A stretch of 64,000 nt of DNA from Burkholderia sp. Bp9142. Its GTDB lineage: Bacteria; Pseudomonadota; Gammaproteobacteria; Burkholderiales; Burkholderiaceae. The translations under genes were made by a program, and so were the position numbers. The stretch covers positions 1 to 64,000 of the forward strand of contig NZ_QTPP01000007.1 in NCBI RefSeq assembly GCF_003853415.1. Reading direction: 5' to 3'. Below are positions 51,321-59,692 of the stretch, piece after piece; within the stretch, counting starts at the first letter, position 1; each line of letters begins with the position of its first letter. The notes beneath the pieces were generated by a model. It saw only the letters and a list, made by a program, of their open reading frames with translations, was not told the DNA's origin and searched no databases.

Positions 51321-51968
51321 TCAAGGCTTTTCATCGGGGGGCGACGAAGGCTGCGCTATGCTGTCCCTTTCAACAAACGGGGATTCAGATGGCGGACCTT
51401 TTTCCGACCGTTGATCACGGCGACACTCATTTCGATACCTATGTGGATCGTCAGCGCCGACAGCGGAAGATTTCGTCGGAAGCGGCGGAGGTGTTGGAAG
51501 ATCTGAACGATCTTCTTTCGGCAAGTCGTGCGCTTGCGAAGGCACATTTTGGAAGTGATGCGTCACCTGACCATGCTGTTGCGCTTTTTCAGGTGTTAGC
51601 GACGGAAATCCGTCATCGGGCAAGCACTCCCCGCAAGGACACGGAGTGATATCGCGTCCGAAGGGATAACGGCCGAAATAGCCAGTGCAGGATGCGCACT
51701 GGCGAAACCGCTTTTCGCCCGGCAACGGATCAGCGTAGCCGGGGGCAGCGTAGAAATATGATTCGGGGCTGTCGGCGCTTGGCTGGCGCAGCCATCCGAG
51801 CTGTTCCATGGCCTTTGCGAGGCGTGCCTGCGCCTCGATCGACCATTCGCGCGAATCCAGTTCCGCAACCTCGCGAAGCAGGTCAATCGCGGTGACCCGA
51901 ATGCGGTCATGCAGATACGTTTCCAAACGACCTTTGAACGCACCGTTGGTAAGGGTGATCGTGTTCAT
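51321..51968 (-). CDS. hypothetical phage protein with cysteine cluster
   Basis: 215 residues. The N-terminal 140 look genuine: IRVTAIDLLREVAELDSREW, WSIEAQARLAKAMEQLGWLR, then RQCASCTGYFGRYPFG and PCPCGECLPDD, a likely zinc site. The C-terminal ~75 are Pro/Ser-rich and lie opposite the 51389 gene. GGGAG ribosome site before the ATG at 51968. Confidence 0.6.
   Translation of the reverse strand: MNTITLTNGAFKGRLETYLHDRIRVTAIDLLREVAELDSREWSIEAQARLAKAMEQLGWLRQPSADSPESYFYAAPGYADPLPGEKRFRQCASCTGYFGRYPFGRDITPCPCGECLPDDGFPSLTPEKAQQHGQVTHHFQNVPSQAHDLPKEDRSDLPTPPPLPTKSSAVGADDPHRYRNECRRDQRSEKGPPSESPFVERDSIAQPSSPPDEKP
51389..51649 (+). CDS. hypothetical protein on the opposite strand
   Basis: 86 residues with good coding character (TYVDRQRRQRKISSEAAEVL, HAVALFQVLATEIRHRASTP), acidic start and helical middle. 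It is wholly antisense to the C-terminal part of the 51321-51968 gene. Only one of the two overlapping stretches may be translated. GGGG lies shortly upstream of the ATG. Confidence 0.5.
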   Translation: MADLFPTVDHGDTHFDTYVDRQRRQRKISSEAAEVLEDLNDLLSASRALAKAHFGSDASPDHAVALFQVLATEIRHRASTPRKDTE

Positions 51969-51981
51969 AGCGCGATCTCCC

Positions 51982-52191
51982 TTACACCATCGAGCGCTGC
52001 TGCGCGATCGGTGCAGCCGGCACGTCGTTGCTCGGCACGAGATTCACGAGAATCACGACCAGAGCGGCAACGATCGTGAGACGCCAGGCGGCGGATGACT
52101 CGACCGGCTTGGCGGGCGGAAAGTAGCTTTGCTGCATGCGCTGCAGTTCCGCCCGTCGGGCGTCTGTGTGCGCGTCATAGATGGATTTCAT
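51982..52191 (-). CDS. small phage membrane protein, first gene of the leftward operon
   Basis: 69 residues with one membrane helix (WRLTIVAALVVILVNLVPSN) and a charged N-terminus. GGAG before the ATG at 52191. Directly downstream of the palindromic operator at 52236-52253, so it is probably the first product from a repressor-controlled leftward promoter. Confidence 0.65.
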   Translation of the reverse strand: MKSIYDAHTDARRAELQRMQQSYFPPAKPVESSAAWRLTIVAALVVILVNLVPSNDVPAAPIAQQRSMV

Positions 52192-52235
52192 GGCGGTCTC
52201 CGGTGGGCGCGTCGGAAGACGCGCTGAACCGGAGA

Positions 52236-52253
52236 ATAGCCATTAATGGAAAT
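52236..52253. promoter_or_regulatory. probable repressor operator at the leftward promoter
   Basis: ATAGCCATTAATGGAAAT shares the palindromic core CCATTAATGG and left flank with the site at 53342-53359 in the CI/Cro gap. It lies 45 bp upstream of the first leftward gene. Confidence 0.6.
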
Positions 52254-52272
52254 CAATGCAAGCCAGAAACGG

Positions 52273-52818
52273 CTATTTCAGATTTGAGATGTCCTTTCTT
52301 GTTCCCTTTGTGGTTGGTGGGGCTTGACTGCTCGCGGCTGAGTGGCGGGATGCGAGTGCGGTGGTCAGTTGTGCCGCAAGCGATAGGGCTGCGTCTAGCC
52401 AGTCGAATGGGTTGATGTATGTCGCTACGATAAACGCGATGCCTGCTAGGGCTGCGACGCTTGAGTAGCCGCGCTCGAATCGGCGTGGCGGGCGGCGCTG
52501 TCGCTCGCGTTCTTTGTGCTGTTCGATTGTCGTCGCGAGCTGCCGGAGTTCGTCGGCGATTGCGGCCGCCATCTCCGGCTCGATTCCGGCGGCGGAAATG
52601 CCCAAGTGCCCCCTGGCATCCAGGTACACCATTGCTGCAGCTATAGCGGGCGATGGTGGCCCGAGGAGGGCTTGCTTGATGTGCCGCCGGACGGTGTCGG
52701 CGCGGTCTAGTGTGGATTGGCTGTGAATGTCGCCTGAGTGATTTTCATTGCCCCGGAAATCACTGAGACGAGCTATGCCGGTTTCGTTTCTGTGGGTTGG
52801 TCTGTTCTTTGGGTTCAT
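52273..52818 (-). CDS. hypothetical phage protein with membrane segment
   Basis: 181 residues. A helical soluble part (AAAIADELRQLATTIEQHKE), then a hydrophobic segment (YSSVAALAGIAFIVATYINP) and a Ser/Thr-rich tail. It overlaps the end of the repressor gene by 59 bp in another frame and is probably co-transcribed with it, so it could be expressed in lysogeny. Unknown function. Confidence 0.55.
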   Translation of the reverse strand: MNPKNRPTHRNETGIARLSDFRGNENHSGDIHSQSTLDRADTVRRHIKQALLGPPSPAIAAAMVYLDARGHLGISAAGIEPEMAAAIADELRQLATTIEQHKERERQRRPPRRFERGYSSVAALAGIAFIVATYINPFDWLDAALSLAAQLTTALASRHSAASSQAPPTTKGTRKDISNLK

Positions 52819-53275
52819 TGTCAATGCTCAGCGTGTCATCATTTAACTCACGCTGTATGGCATTGAGCAATCGCTCTTTTAGGCCAGGCGGGGGCTCCTT
52901 GCTTGAGCTCACCGTAAGGGGGGTGTCCTCGGATTTGGATTTGTACCGTTGGATGGTGAACTCGATAAATGCCTTGATTTGCTCTTTATCGGCTTCCGGA
53001 AGGCTGTTGTAGCCTGATTCATCTTGTACTGGCGTGCTGCTCGATGGCGCATCCTTGTCCGTGAGGAGGGAGGCCGGTGTGACACGGAAGGCTTCGGCGA
53101 GTGATTCGACCTGCGCGAGCTGTGCGTATACCTCTCCGCGCAAGATTCGACCGACCGTGCTCTGAGCGATCTTGGCGCGCGTCGCGACCTTCATCTGAGT
53201 ATCTAGATGTGGTGTGACCTCCATAAGGCTGTGGAGGCGTCTAGCAAGTATTTGCCTGATGTCTGCTCGTTTCAT
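52760..53275 (-). CDS. CI-like phage repressor (XRE HTH)
   Basis: 171 residues from the ATG at 53275. N-terminal XRE helix-turn-helix: ILARRLHSLMEVTPHLDTQM, KIAQSTVGRILRGEVYAQLA, VESLAEAFRVTPASLL. The C-terminal half is charged (EADKEQIKAFIEFTIQRYKS), with no S24/LexA peptidase motif visible, so SOS self-cleavage is not evident and another induction mode is likely. Divergent from the Cro-like gene, with palindromic operators between. Confidence 0.8.
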   Translation of the reverse strand: MKRADIRQILARRLHSLMEVTPHLDTQMKVATRAKIAQSTVGRILRGEVYAQLAQVESLAEAFRVTPASLLTDKDAPSSSTPVQDESGYNSLPEADKEQIKAFIEFTIQRYKSKSEDTPLTVSSSKEPPPGLKERLLNAIQRELNDDTLSIDNEPKEQTNPQKRNRHSSSQ

Positions 53276-53341
53276 GGTCCACAGCGTGCCACCCGTGGTT
53301 AGCCATTTGCGGCAATCTTCCGAGCCGGCTTGGTTGTATGA

Positions 53342-53359
53342 ATAACCATTAATGGCTAT
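53342..53359. promoter_or_regulatory. palindromic operator in the CI/Cro control region
   Basis: ATAACCATTAATGGCTAT, an 18-bp nearly perfect palindrome (8 of 9 positions each side). Placed between the divergent repressor and Cro-like genes. A partial copy (TTAGCCATTTGCGG) lies near 53299-53312. The same core recurs at 52236. Confidence 0.7.
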
Positions 53360-53391
53360 CATGTCGGGACTCTTAGTTCTGAGGTGCCGCT

Positions 53392-53610
53392 ATGGACCAT
53401 CACCGCCGTTCGATGTTGGACGCCACGCTCGAACGTCTTGGGCGGGAAAAGGGGAATCTGCGCGAGATCGCCAAGGCAACCGGCGTTCCTTACTCGACGT
53501 TGGCGAAGATTAGCTCAGGTGCGGTTACCGATCCCCGCGTGTCGACTGTCCAGGCGCTGCACGACTACTTCGACGGTCGCCCCAAGCGCGCAACCGAGTC
53601 TGCATCTTAG
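53392..53610 (+). CDS. Cro-like HTH protein
   Basis: 72 residues: LREIAKATGVPYSTLAKISS with VSTVQALHDYFDG is a compact Cro/XRE HTH. GAGGTGCC before the ATG at 53392. Rightward, divergent from the CI-like gene. Confidence 0.8.
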   Translation: MDHHRRSMLDATLERLGREKGNLREIAKATGVPYSTLAKISSGAVTDPRVSTVQALHDYFDGRPKRATESAS

Positions 53611-53672
53611 GTCGGCTGTTGACCGGTAAACAGAATGAAAGTCCTCCATCACCAAGAACAAATGGGGCTCCT

Positions 53673-54182
53673 ATGACCTGCAGATATAGCGGGACAGATT
53701 GGCTTGATGTCCTCTACACGTCGGTGCGCAATACGCCGGGTGGGGTGGCGGATGCAGCTCTCTTCCTGACCGCTCGCCGCGGACGTTCGATCTCAGTTGA
53801 GTCGCTTCGGTTGCGTCTTCGCGCGGTCGACGAGAATCGCCTCTCGATGGAAATGTTTGAGCTGCTGATCGAGTGGATGGAGGAGCACGGTTCTCCGCAC
53901 GCACACGATGCGCTCTATGCGCTCAATGAGCGCTTTGGACTTCGGGCGACCAACGTCGACGCAGCCGAGGGGCAAGACACCGTTCACGCCCTGGTCCTCC
54001 AGGCTCTCGATCTCACGCACCAGACCGGTGTCGTGATGAACGAGGTTCGCGGCGCCGTCGCGGACGGAAAGATCACAACGGCCGAGGCTGAGGCGGTCAC
54101 GGTTGCTGCTCGAGCACATCAGCGCATGGCGGACCAGCTGATCGACGCTGTTGTGCGTCTCAGCAAGCTCGGTCGAAGCTGA
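53673..54182 (+). CDS. phage regulatory protein CII-like
   Basis: 169 residues. LDVLYTSVRNTPGGVADAAL, then SVESLRLRLRAVDENRLSME look like the CII-type HTH family; the remainder is helical (HALVLQALDLTHQTGVVMNE). In position right of cro, where CII belongs. A TTG at 53619 would extend it. Confidence 0.65.
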   Translation: MTCRYSGTDWLDVLYTSVRNTPGGVADAALFLTARRGRSISVESLRLRLRAVDENRLSMEMFELLIEWMEEHGSPHAHDALYALNERFGLRATNVDAAEGQDTVHALVLQALDLTHQTGVVMNEVRGAVADGKITTAEAEAVTVAARAHQRMADQLIDAVVRLSKLGRS

Positions 54183-54184
54183 TC

Positions 54185-54577
54185 ATGCGTTTCGCCGAGG
54201 GGATGGCGTGCTGCAACCCGTATCGCGAACAGGCGGGCCTTTCATGCGACTACGGCAATCAGTTGTGCTGCGCCAGCTCCGCGATTGAGCGTATGGCGAT
54301 CGGCATGCCGTCGGGTATCCCGCGTCTTCTCAATATGCTGTTCGACACGTTTCCTGCCTCGGCCGGGTATGTGATGCAGCACGCACTACGTTATGCCGAT
54401 CCCGCCGTCGCACTCGACGTTGCAGCGAAGTATTGCGCCTCGATGCAGTCACGCGCAGATCGCGTGGCATTCAAAGACCAGGTCGCCGGCTATCTCAGCG
54501 CAGAGCAACTGGCGACATTCGAAGAACGCACTCTCGCCGAATTCCATCGGCGAAAGGCATCTACCAATCGGGGATAA
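54185..54577 (+). CDS. hypothetical phage protein with clustered cysteines
   Basis: 130 residues. Five to six Cys in the first 30 (ACCNPY, LSCDYGNQLCCAS), then helical sequence (VAAKYCASMQSRADRVAFKD). Starts 2 bp after the previous stop. Unknown function. Confidence 0.6.
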   Translation: MRFAEGMACCNPYREQAGLSCDYGNQLCCASSAIERMAIGMPSGIPRLLNMLFDTFPASAGYVMQHALRYADPAVALDVAAKYCASMQSRADRVAFKDQVAGYLSAEQLATFEERTLAEFHRRKASTNRG

Positions 54578-54590
54578 CAAAGTGACTTTG
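54578..54590. repeat. CAAAGTNACTTTG palindrome, copy 4
   Basis: CAAAGTGACTTTG starting on the base after the previous gene's stop codon and identical to copy 1 in the satellite. Confidence 0.7.
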
Positions 54591-54728
54591 AATCAATCGT
54601 CCGCCCTTCGTACGCGCCACAACCGCGTCCGTCGCCTCAACACGAGCCCTTCGTGCATGTCTTTTGCTGCTGGCCGCGCATCGTTCCGGCTTCATATTAC
54701 GTCCCGCAAATTCTGGATCGGAGCGTGA
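54582..54728 (+). CDS. possible small basic phage protein
   Basis: 48 residues from the GTG at 54582 (LNQSSALRTRHNRVRRLNTS, FRLHITSRKFWIGA). It fills the gap before the primase and stops 3 bp ahead of it, but the start lies inside the palindrome and the ribosome site is weak. Confidence 0.3.
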   Translation: MTLNQSSALRTRHNRVRRLNTSPSCMSFAAGRASFRLHITSRKFWIGA

Positions 54729-54731
54729 GCC

Positions 54732-57470
54732 TTGTCCTCGATCGACCAGATCATCGCGCAGCTCGATGCTGCGGGGCACCCGCGATTGCCCGAAGGACAT
54801 CCCATCGCGGATGGAAAACCGCACCGCTACGGGCCCAAGAAAAAACACTGGTACTCCCTGCACGAAATCGTCCGTAACGGACAGGTCGTCGGCTACACCG
54901 GTGCATTCGGCGAATGGAGCGCCGATGATAACGGCGCTCAGAAATTCGAATGGCAAGGGTCGACGCTGCCACCCGATGTACTTGAGGAAACGCGTCGACG
55001 TCAGGCTCAAACCGAGCGAGCGGAGATGGAGAAGCGGCAACAGGCTGCAAAGCTTGCTGCAAACCGTGCTTGGGATCAGTGGGCACACGCTGCCGATGTA
55101 GGCGAATCTCAGTACCTCGAGCGGAAGCAAATCACGCCGGAAGGTGTGCGCTTCGCTGACGACGGGACGATCTACGTACCGATGTGGCGCCACAGCGCCG
55201 ACGGGGCGCGGATGGTCGGTTTGCAGAAGATCACGCCGGACGGTGCGAAGCGGTTCAACAAGGGCACGGAGAAGAAGGGCGCGGAATGTCGCCTCGGCGC
55301 ATCGAGCGCCGATGACAAGGTGGTGATGGTCGCGGAGGGGTACGCGACTGCTCGCACAATCCGTATGGCGACCGATGACGCGATCCCGGTTTCGGTGTGT
55401 TTCGACGCCGGCAACATAATGCTGGCCGCGCAGGCATTGCGCGATGCGTATCCAGACGTGCATATCTTGATCTGCGCTGACGACGACTGGAAGGTCGAGC
55501 AGCAGATGCGGAACTGGCTCGCCGACAAGCTTGGCTATTCCGGTGACCTAGTCATCGGTGCCGATCCGGTCGGGATCGAACATCGAGGCACCGTACATCG
55601 CGTGAGCGCCGAAATCGGGCAGATCAACGGCGGCGTTCCGTTCGTCGAGCTGCGCGTTGTCGTCGAGTCACGGCCCGAGCAGATCAAGCGATTCGAAAAC
55701 ACCGGCCGGTCGCGTGCGGAAGAGGCGGCGGTAGCTGTCGGCAATGCCAGCGTCGCGTTTCCGGTTTTCTCGAATCGCGAGGACCGTAAGCTGACTGACT
55801 TCAACGACCTGCATTGTGAAGAAGGGCTGCACGTCGTCAAAGACCAGATCACGCGCGCGATCCTCGCCGCATTGGCGCCGGCCGCGAGTGACGTGAAGCC
55901 GTTTCCACACTTGCATGCTGTCGAAAGCACGGTTGATCCGCTGTACGAGCAGGCCGTTTCGGTGGTGCGCGAAGCGCATCGAGCCTCCGTGTCGCTGGTG
56001 CAGCGACAACTGCGGATCGGATACAACCGCGCTGCCCGGCTCCTCGCGGAAATGGAGAAGGCCGGCATCGTTTCGCCGGAGAACGACAAGGGTGCGCGTC
56101 GGGTGCTGGCTGCTCAAGACGAGTTGCCCGCGACGTACGCTGGCGCTGCGGATGATGAACCGCCCCCTGAAGATGCGCGACAGCCTCGGTCTTGGTACGC
56201 GGATCTGCGCCGCACGAACAGCGGTGCGTTGCTCCCGACTGTCGACAACATATTCGCGATCCTGGCGAATGACCCGAAGTGGGATGGCGTGCTCGGCTTC
56301 GAGCTGTTTGCATTGCGGATCGTGAAGTTGAAGCCTCCGCCATTCCCCGGCGGTGAAGCGGGAGAATGGACAGATCGCGACGACGCGCGTTGTGCATTGT
56401 GGCTCGGTCAGCGGTACGCGGTAAGCCCGCGTGCGGATCTGATCGCCGACGCAGTATTCCTGGTGGCAGAGCGCAATTCGTATCACGAGGTTCGCGACTA
56501 TCTCGCCAGCTTGACCTGGGATGGGACGCCGCGGCTGCGGAGCTGGCTGGTAACGTACCTGGGCGCTGAGGACACGGAGTATGTGCGCTTGGCCGGGTTC
56601 AAGTGGCTCGTCGCGTCGGTCGGTCGCGTCATGAAGCCCGGCTGCAAGATGGACAACGTCCTGATTCTCGAAGGCGCCCAGGATGCCGGTAAATCGTCTG
56701 CGTTCCGGACAATCTTCTCTCAGCGCTGGTTCACGGACGCGAACATCATCATCGGCGACAAGGATTCGTATGCGGTGATGGCCGGGAAGTGGGTGATCGA
56801 GCTGGCCGAGCTCGACGCGCTTTCGAAGTCCGAGTCGTCGAACTCGAAACGCTTCTTCTCGACCGCCGTCGACACCTATCGGCCGCCCTACGCGAAGCGT
56901 GCGATCGACGTGCCACGTCAAAGCGTGTTCGCCGGCACGGTGAACTTCGACACATACCTGAAGGACGAATCGGGCAACCGCCGCTACTGGCCGGTCAAGG
57001 TGGCCGACATCCTGAACCTGAAGGGGCTTGCAGCTGATCGTGATCAGATCTGGGCCGAGGCGTTTCAGACGTATTGCGAGTGGGACGCAGCGAACCTCGA
57101 GGCCGATGGCGCTATTCCGGCTCCGTGGCAGGTGTTGGCAGACGAGAAGCCACTGTTCCGTGTCGAGCAGGATGCCCGGTATGAAGGCGATGTCTTCGAG
57201 CCGATGATCGCGCGATTCATCGAGTTGAGGGATCGCGTCACCATGGAAGAGATCCTCGGCGAATGTTTGAAGCTCGATATGTCGAAGTGGACGCCGGCCG
57301 AGCAGCGTCGTATTGGCAAGGCGATCAAGTCGATAGGCTGGATCCGAAAGCGGGAGACGAAAGGCGGACGTGGCTGGTATTACCAACGTCCGGAGCAGGT
57401 CGAAATCATCGCACGGCCTGCGTCAGCAGCGCTCGCGACAGCGGAGGTGGGCGATGAATCGTGCTTTTGA
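54732..57470 (+). CDS. phage primase-helicase: TOPRIM, FtsK-gamma-like, VirE domains
   Basis: 912 residues. After an N-terminal zinc-less primase-type region comes TOPRIM at about 199-255 ([30 protein letters not shown]). An FtsK-gamma-like winged helix follows at about 403-460 ([40 protein letters not shown]). The C-terminal part is a virulence-associated-E helicase ([11 protein letters not shown]alker A at about 648, [18 protein letters not shown]alker B). It would replicate phage DNA. The probable start is TTG at 54732 with GGAG 9 bp upstream. The FtsK-gamma insertion is unusual. Confidence 0.85.
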   Translation: MSSIDQIIAQLDAAGHPRLPEGHPIADGKPHRYGPKKKHWYSLHEIVRNGQVVGYTGAFGEWSADDNGAQKFEWQGSTLPPDVLEETRRRQAQTERAEMEKRQQAAKLAANRAWDQWAHAADVGESQYLERKQITPEGVRFADDGTIYVPMWRHSADGARMVGLQKITPDGAKRFNKGTEKKGAECRLGASSADDKVVMVAEGYATARTIRMATDDAIPVSVCFDAGNIMLAAQALRDAYPDVHILICADDDWKVEQQMRNWLADKLGYSGDLVIGADPVGIEHRGTVHRVSAEIGQINGGVPFVELRVVVESRPEQIKRFENTGRSRAEEAAVAVGNASVAFPVFSNREDRKLTDFNDLHCEEGLHVVKDQITRAILAALAPAASDVKPFPHLHAVESTVDPLYEQAVSVVREAHRASVSLVQRQLRIGYNRAARLLAEMEKAGIVSPENDKGARRVLAAQDELPATYAGAADDEPPPEDARQPRSWYADLRRTNSGALLPTVDNIFAILANDPKWDGVLGFELFALRIVKLKPPPFPGGEAGEWTDRDDARCALWLGQRYAVSPRADLIADAVFLVAERNSYHEVRDYLASLTWDGTPRLRSWLVTYLGAEDTEYVRLAGFKWLVASVGRVMKPGCKMDNVLILEGAQDAGKSSAFRTIFSQRWFTDANIIIGDKDSYAVMAGKWVIELAELDALSKSESSNSKRFFSTAVDTYRPPYAKRAIDVPRQSVFAGTVNFDTYLKDESGNRRYWPVKVADILNLKGLAADRDQIWAEAFQTYCEWDAANLEADGAIPAPWQVLADEKPLFRVEQDARYEGDVFEPMIARFIELRDRVTMEEILGECLKLDMSKWTPAEQRRIGKAIKSIGWIRKRETKGGRGWYYQRPEQVEIIARPASAALATAEVGDESCF

Positions 57471-57762
57471 ACATCGCATTCATGTCGCGCCGGCCGCATC
57501 GTTCATCGCATTGCGTCAGCGCTGTATGTCGCGCCAACTTGCCATTTCTGTCGCGCCGCGTCAGCGTGTTCGGCGCGCTGTGCGCCGTCCCATGTCCCGA
57601 CGTCCCAAGCGTTCCGCCTCGCGTATGTGTGCGTGCGCGTGCGACGTGCGCGACGTGAGCGCGTGGATGGGCGCATGTCGCAAGCGCGCGCACGCGCACC
57701 TGACCATTTTTTCTTGGGACAGTGGGACAGTAGGACGAAATAACGAACGGGGTGGGGAATGA
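57454..57762 (+). CDS. hypothetical small Arg/Cys-rich phage protein
   Basis: 102 residues, very basic ([40 protein letters not shown]). Ribosome site GCGGAGG 6 bp before the ATG at 57454. It overlaps the primase by 17 bp and the next gene by 4 bp, which argues for real translation despite low complexity. Confidence 0.5.
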   Translation: MNRAFEHRIHVAPAASFIALRQRCMSRQLAISVAPRQRVRRAVRRPMSRRPKRSASRMCACACDVRDVSAWMGACRKRAHAHLTIFSWDSGTVGRNNERGGE

Positions 57763-58538
57763 TCGACCTGAAAGAGCGAGCCGGGACCGCGATGAATGTG
57801 CAGAGCCAGCTGAACGATCAGGCGGTCGACGGTGAGACGACGTTGGCGGCGCTCGCGTTCGCCGGCGAACTCGGAAAGTTACTTTGGCACATGAAATACG
57901 GGCAGGACGTGAAGCGCTCGGGGATGCAGCGTGCGACGCTACTACTCTCGCATAGCGTTCGATGCTCAAAGAAATTTTCGCGGGTGAAGTTCACTGGACT
58001 CGATCATCAACAGTCGCGCGATAAGCGGCGAGGGAAAAAGGTCGAGGCGGCACGGGCCGACATCGTCCAACGATTCGCTCGGCGTGCGATCGTTGAATGG
58101 TGCGCGGATCTCTGCATCGCATGTGACGGGCGCGGCATTCTCGGGCGGACGCCACGTGCTGAGCCTGCAGTGCACGACATCGAGTGCCCGGTCTGCCTCG
58201 GTCGCAGAAACGTGGTGATCGATGAACAACGAGTTCCTTTCGCACACAACGGTCGCGGGCCGATGATGCTGCGTGAGTACGATCGATGCCCGAATTGCGG
58301 TGGCTCGGGAAAGTTGCAGATACTCGAGCGGGCAGAACCTGCGGGTCGGCAGATCTGCAAACACTGCGCTGGAACAGGGAAAGCACCAGTCGACGAGCCC
58401 GGCCGCGCACATGCGCTCGGCATCTCATTGGACCTTTACCGATCGCAATGGCCGCGCATGTTCGATGCGATACTCGCAATGCTCGACCAGGCCGACGGCG
58501 GGGTCGCCGACACGATGCGGAGAAAGATGCAACGATGA
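57759..58538 (+). CDS. DnaJ-type zinc-motif protein, candidate late antiterminator (Q-like)
   Basis: 259 residues. Four CxxC motifs at 119 (CIACDGRG), 143 (CPVCLG), 177 (CPNCGGSG) and 200 (CKHCAGTG) form two DnaJ-like zinc modules. Helical flanks (VQRFARRAIVEWCADL, LDLYRSQWPRMFDAILAM). Some lambdoid Q antiterminators carry DnaJ-like zinc fingers and are encoded exactly here, between replication and late genes. A terminator follows at 58713. Q-like role inferred from position and motif. A one-mismatch palindrome copy lies at 57874-57886. Confidence 0.65.
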   Translation: MIDLKERAGTAMNVQSQLNDQAVDGETTLAALAFAGELGKLLWHMKYGQDVKRSGMQRATLLLSHSVRCSKKFSRVKFTGLDHQQSRDKRRGKKVEAARADIVQRFARRAIVEWCADLCIACDGRGILGRTPRAEPAVHDIECPVCLGRRNVVIDEQRVPFAHNGRGPMMLREYDRCPNCGGSGKLQILERAEPAGRQICKHCAGTGKAPVDEPGRAHALGISLDLYRSQWPRMFDAILAMLDQADGGVADTMRRKMQR

Positions 58539-58712
58539 AAGCCGTTGCAATCCAAGAAATGTCGGCGTATATTTCCGCCATCCTTTACCGGAACACTGGA
58601 TATTCGCTGGCACCGCGCGTTAGTCGTGCAAACCTCTCGGAGACAAAAGAAGAATTAAGGGTGCCCGTTAGGTCAGTGGGAGGCGTTCGCCCTCACAAAA
58701 CAGAATCATCGA

Positions 58713-58744
58713 AGCCTCGAGCGCGAAAGCCTCGGGGCTTTTTC
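58713..58744 (+). terminator. intrinsic terminator ahead of late genes
   Basis: Stem AGCCTCGAG / CTCGGGGCT (one G-T pair), loop CGCGAAAGC, then TTTTT. It lies just upstream of the 58762 gene, so late transcription must either start after it or be antiterminated through it. Confidence 0.75.
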
Positions 58745-58761
58745 GTTGGAGGTTCCGTCGA

Positions 58762-59517
58762 ATGGACAACGTTACTGCGCAGGTGCAGTCGCTACCCGCG
58801 ATGTCCCGCCTTACCGAAGTAGTCGGCCGACAGTTCGTGTTCGCATCTCGGGATGCGTTGAACAAGGTGGCCGGATATATCGTGGCGGCGCAGGATCGCG
58901 AGATGAAAGACGTGTTCTATCGGCCGATCGATTACACGTTGAAATCCGTTGCGGTACTGAAGCGGGCAACGGCGACAGACCCAACCGCGAAGGTTGGCTT
59001 CAAGTCATTTGCATTCAAGGGTACGGCAGCTGGCGACTATTTGAAGCCGCAAGTCTTCGGCGGCACGCGTCCGATGACGCGGTTCGAACAGATGCTCGCG
59101 CTATCGGGCAAGTTGCCGAACGGCGACTATGTCCAGCCGACGTCGGCGAATGTGCGGGACAGTTACGGGAACGTGCCGCGTAGCGTCTACTCGGCAGTGG
59201 CTTCGCAGATCCGAGCGTCGCGGGACAGCGCGCAGAACGAAACGACGCGCTCGCGCAAACGGAAGTCGCGCGATCCGGTCAAAGGGGTTCGGTATTTCGT
59301 TGGTCAACCGGCCGGCGGTCGATTCGCGCTCGGCGTGTGGGCGCGGTACACCTTCGCGAATGGCTCGGCGATCCGACCAGTGTTCGCGTTCGGTGCGCAG
59401 CCGCACTACGAAGAGCGCTATCCATTCTTCGATGTCGCCGAGCAGACGGTCGACGCGACGCTCGCCCCGGAAATGCAACGGGCCTTCATGTTCGCGCTCG
59501 CGACCGCGCGGTGGTGA
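58762..59517 (+). CDS. phage structural-type protein (gpZ-like pattern)
   Basis: 251 residues. DALNKVAGYIVAAQDREMKD, then FYRPIDYTLKSVAVLKRATA, FEQMLALSGKLPNGDYVQPT and RYFVGQPAGGRFALGVWARY. The pattern resembles minor tail/neck proteins of the gpZ kind as I remember them. Unusual in lying upstream of the terminase genes. GGAGG before the start. Confidence 0.55.
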   Translation: MDNVTAQVQSLPAMSRLTEVVGRQFVFASRDALNKVAGYIVAAQDREMKDVFYRPIDYTLKSVAVLKRATATDPTAKVGFKSFAFKGTAAGDYLKPQVFGGTRPMTRFEQMLALSGKLPNGDYVQPTSANVRDSYGNVPRSVYSAVASQIRASRDSAQNETTRSRKRKSRDPVKGVRYFVGQPAGGRFALGVWARYTFANGSAIRPVFAFGAQPHYEERYPFFDVAEQTVDATLAPEMQRAFMFALATARW

Positions 59518-59594
59518 CGGCCTGGCCGTCGACCCTTGGGTCCTTCCCGAAGGCGGGCGGATGCGGGTAATTCGAGCCCTGTTACGCACGCGGT

Positions 59595-59607
59595 CAAAGC
59601 GACTTTT
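59595..59607. repeat. CAAAGTNACTTTG-like site (two mismatches)
   Basis: CAAAGCGACTTTT, immediately left of the GGTAGTC repeat array. Confidence 0.3.
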
Positions 59608-59610
59608 CAG

Positions 59611-59660
59611 GGTAGTCACTAAGGTAGTCAGGTAGTCAATTTGAGGGTAGTCGGGTAGTC
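59611..59660. repeat. GGTAGTC direct-repeat array upstream of terminase
   Basis: GGTAGTC occurs at 59611, 59623, 59631, 59646 and 59654, mostly continuing as A/AC, at irregular 8-15 bp spacing. The last copy forms the left arm of the following terminator. It lies 33 bp before the small terminase gene, the position of cosB/pac sites bound by the small subunit in lambda-like phages. Confidence 0.55.
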
Positions 59661-59676
59661 ACCGGCTACCCTTTTT
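59653..59676 (+). terminator. intrinsic terminator before terminase genes
   Basis: GGGTAG / CTACCC with loop TCACCGG, then TTTTT. It would stop transcripts entering the terminase operon without antitermination. Confidence 0.6.
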
Positions 59677-59692
59677 CCATTCAGGAGGCGGC

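Noticed and set aside
58640..58745. tRNA-like string (GCCCGTTAGGTCAGTGGGAG) before the late genes
   Set aside because: A D-arm-like start but no T-loop or matching acceptor; the 3' part is better explained as an intrinsic terminator.
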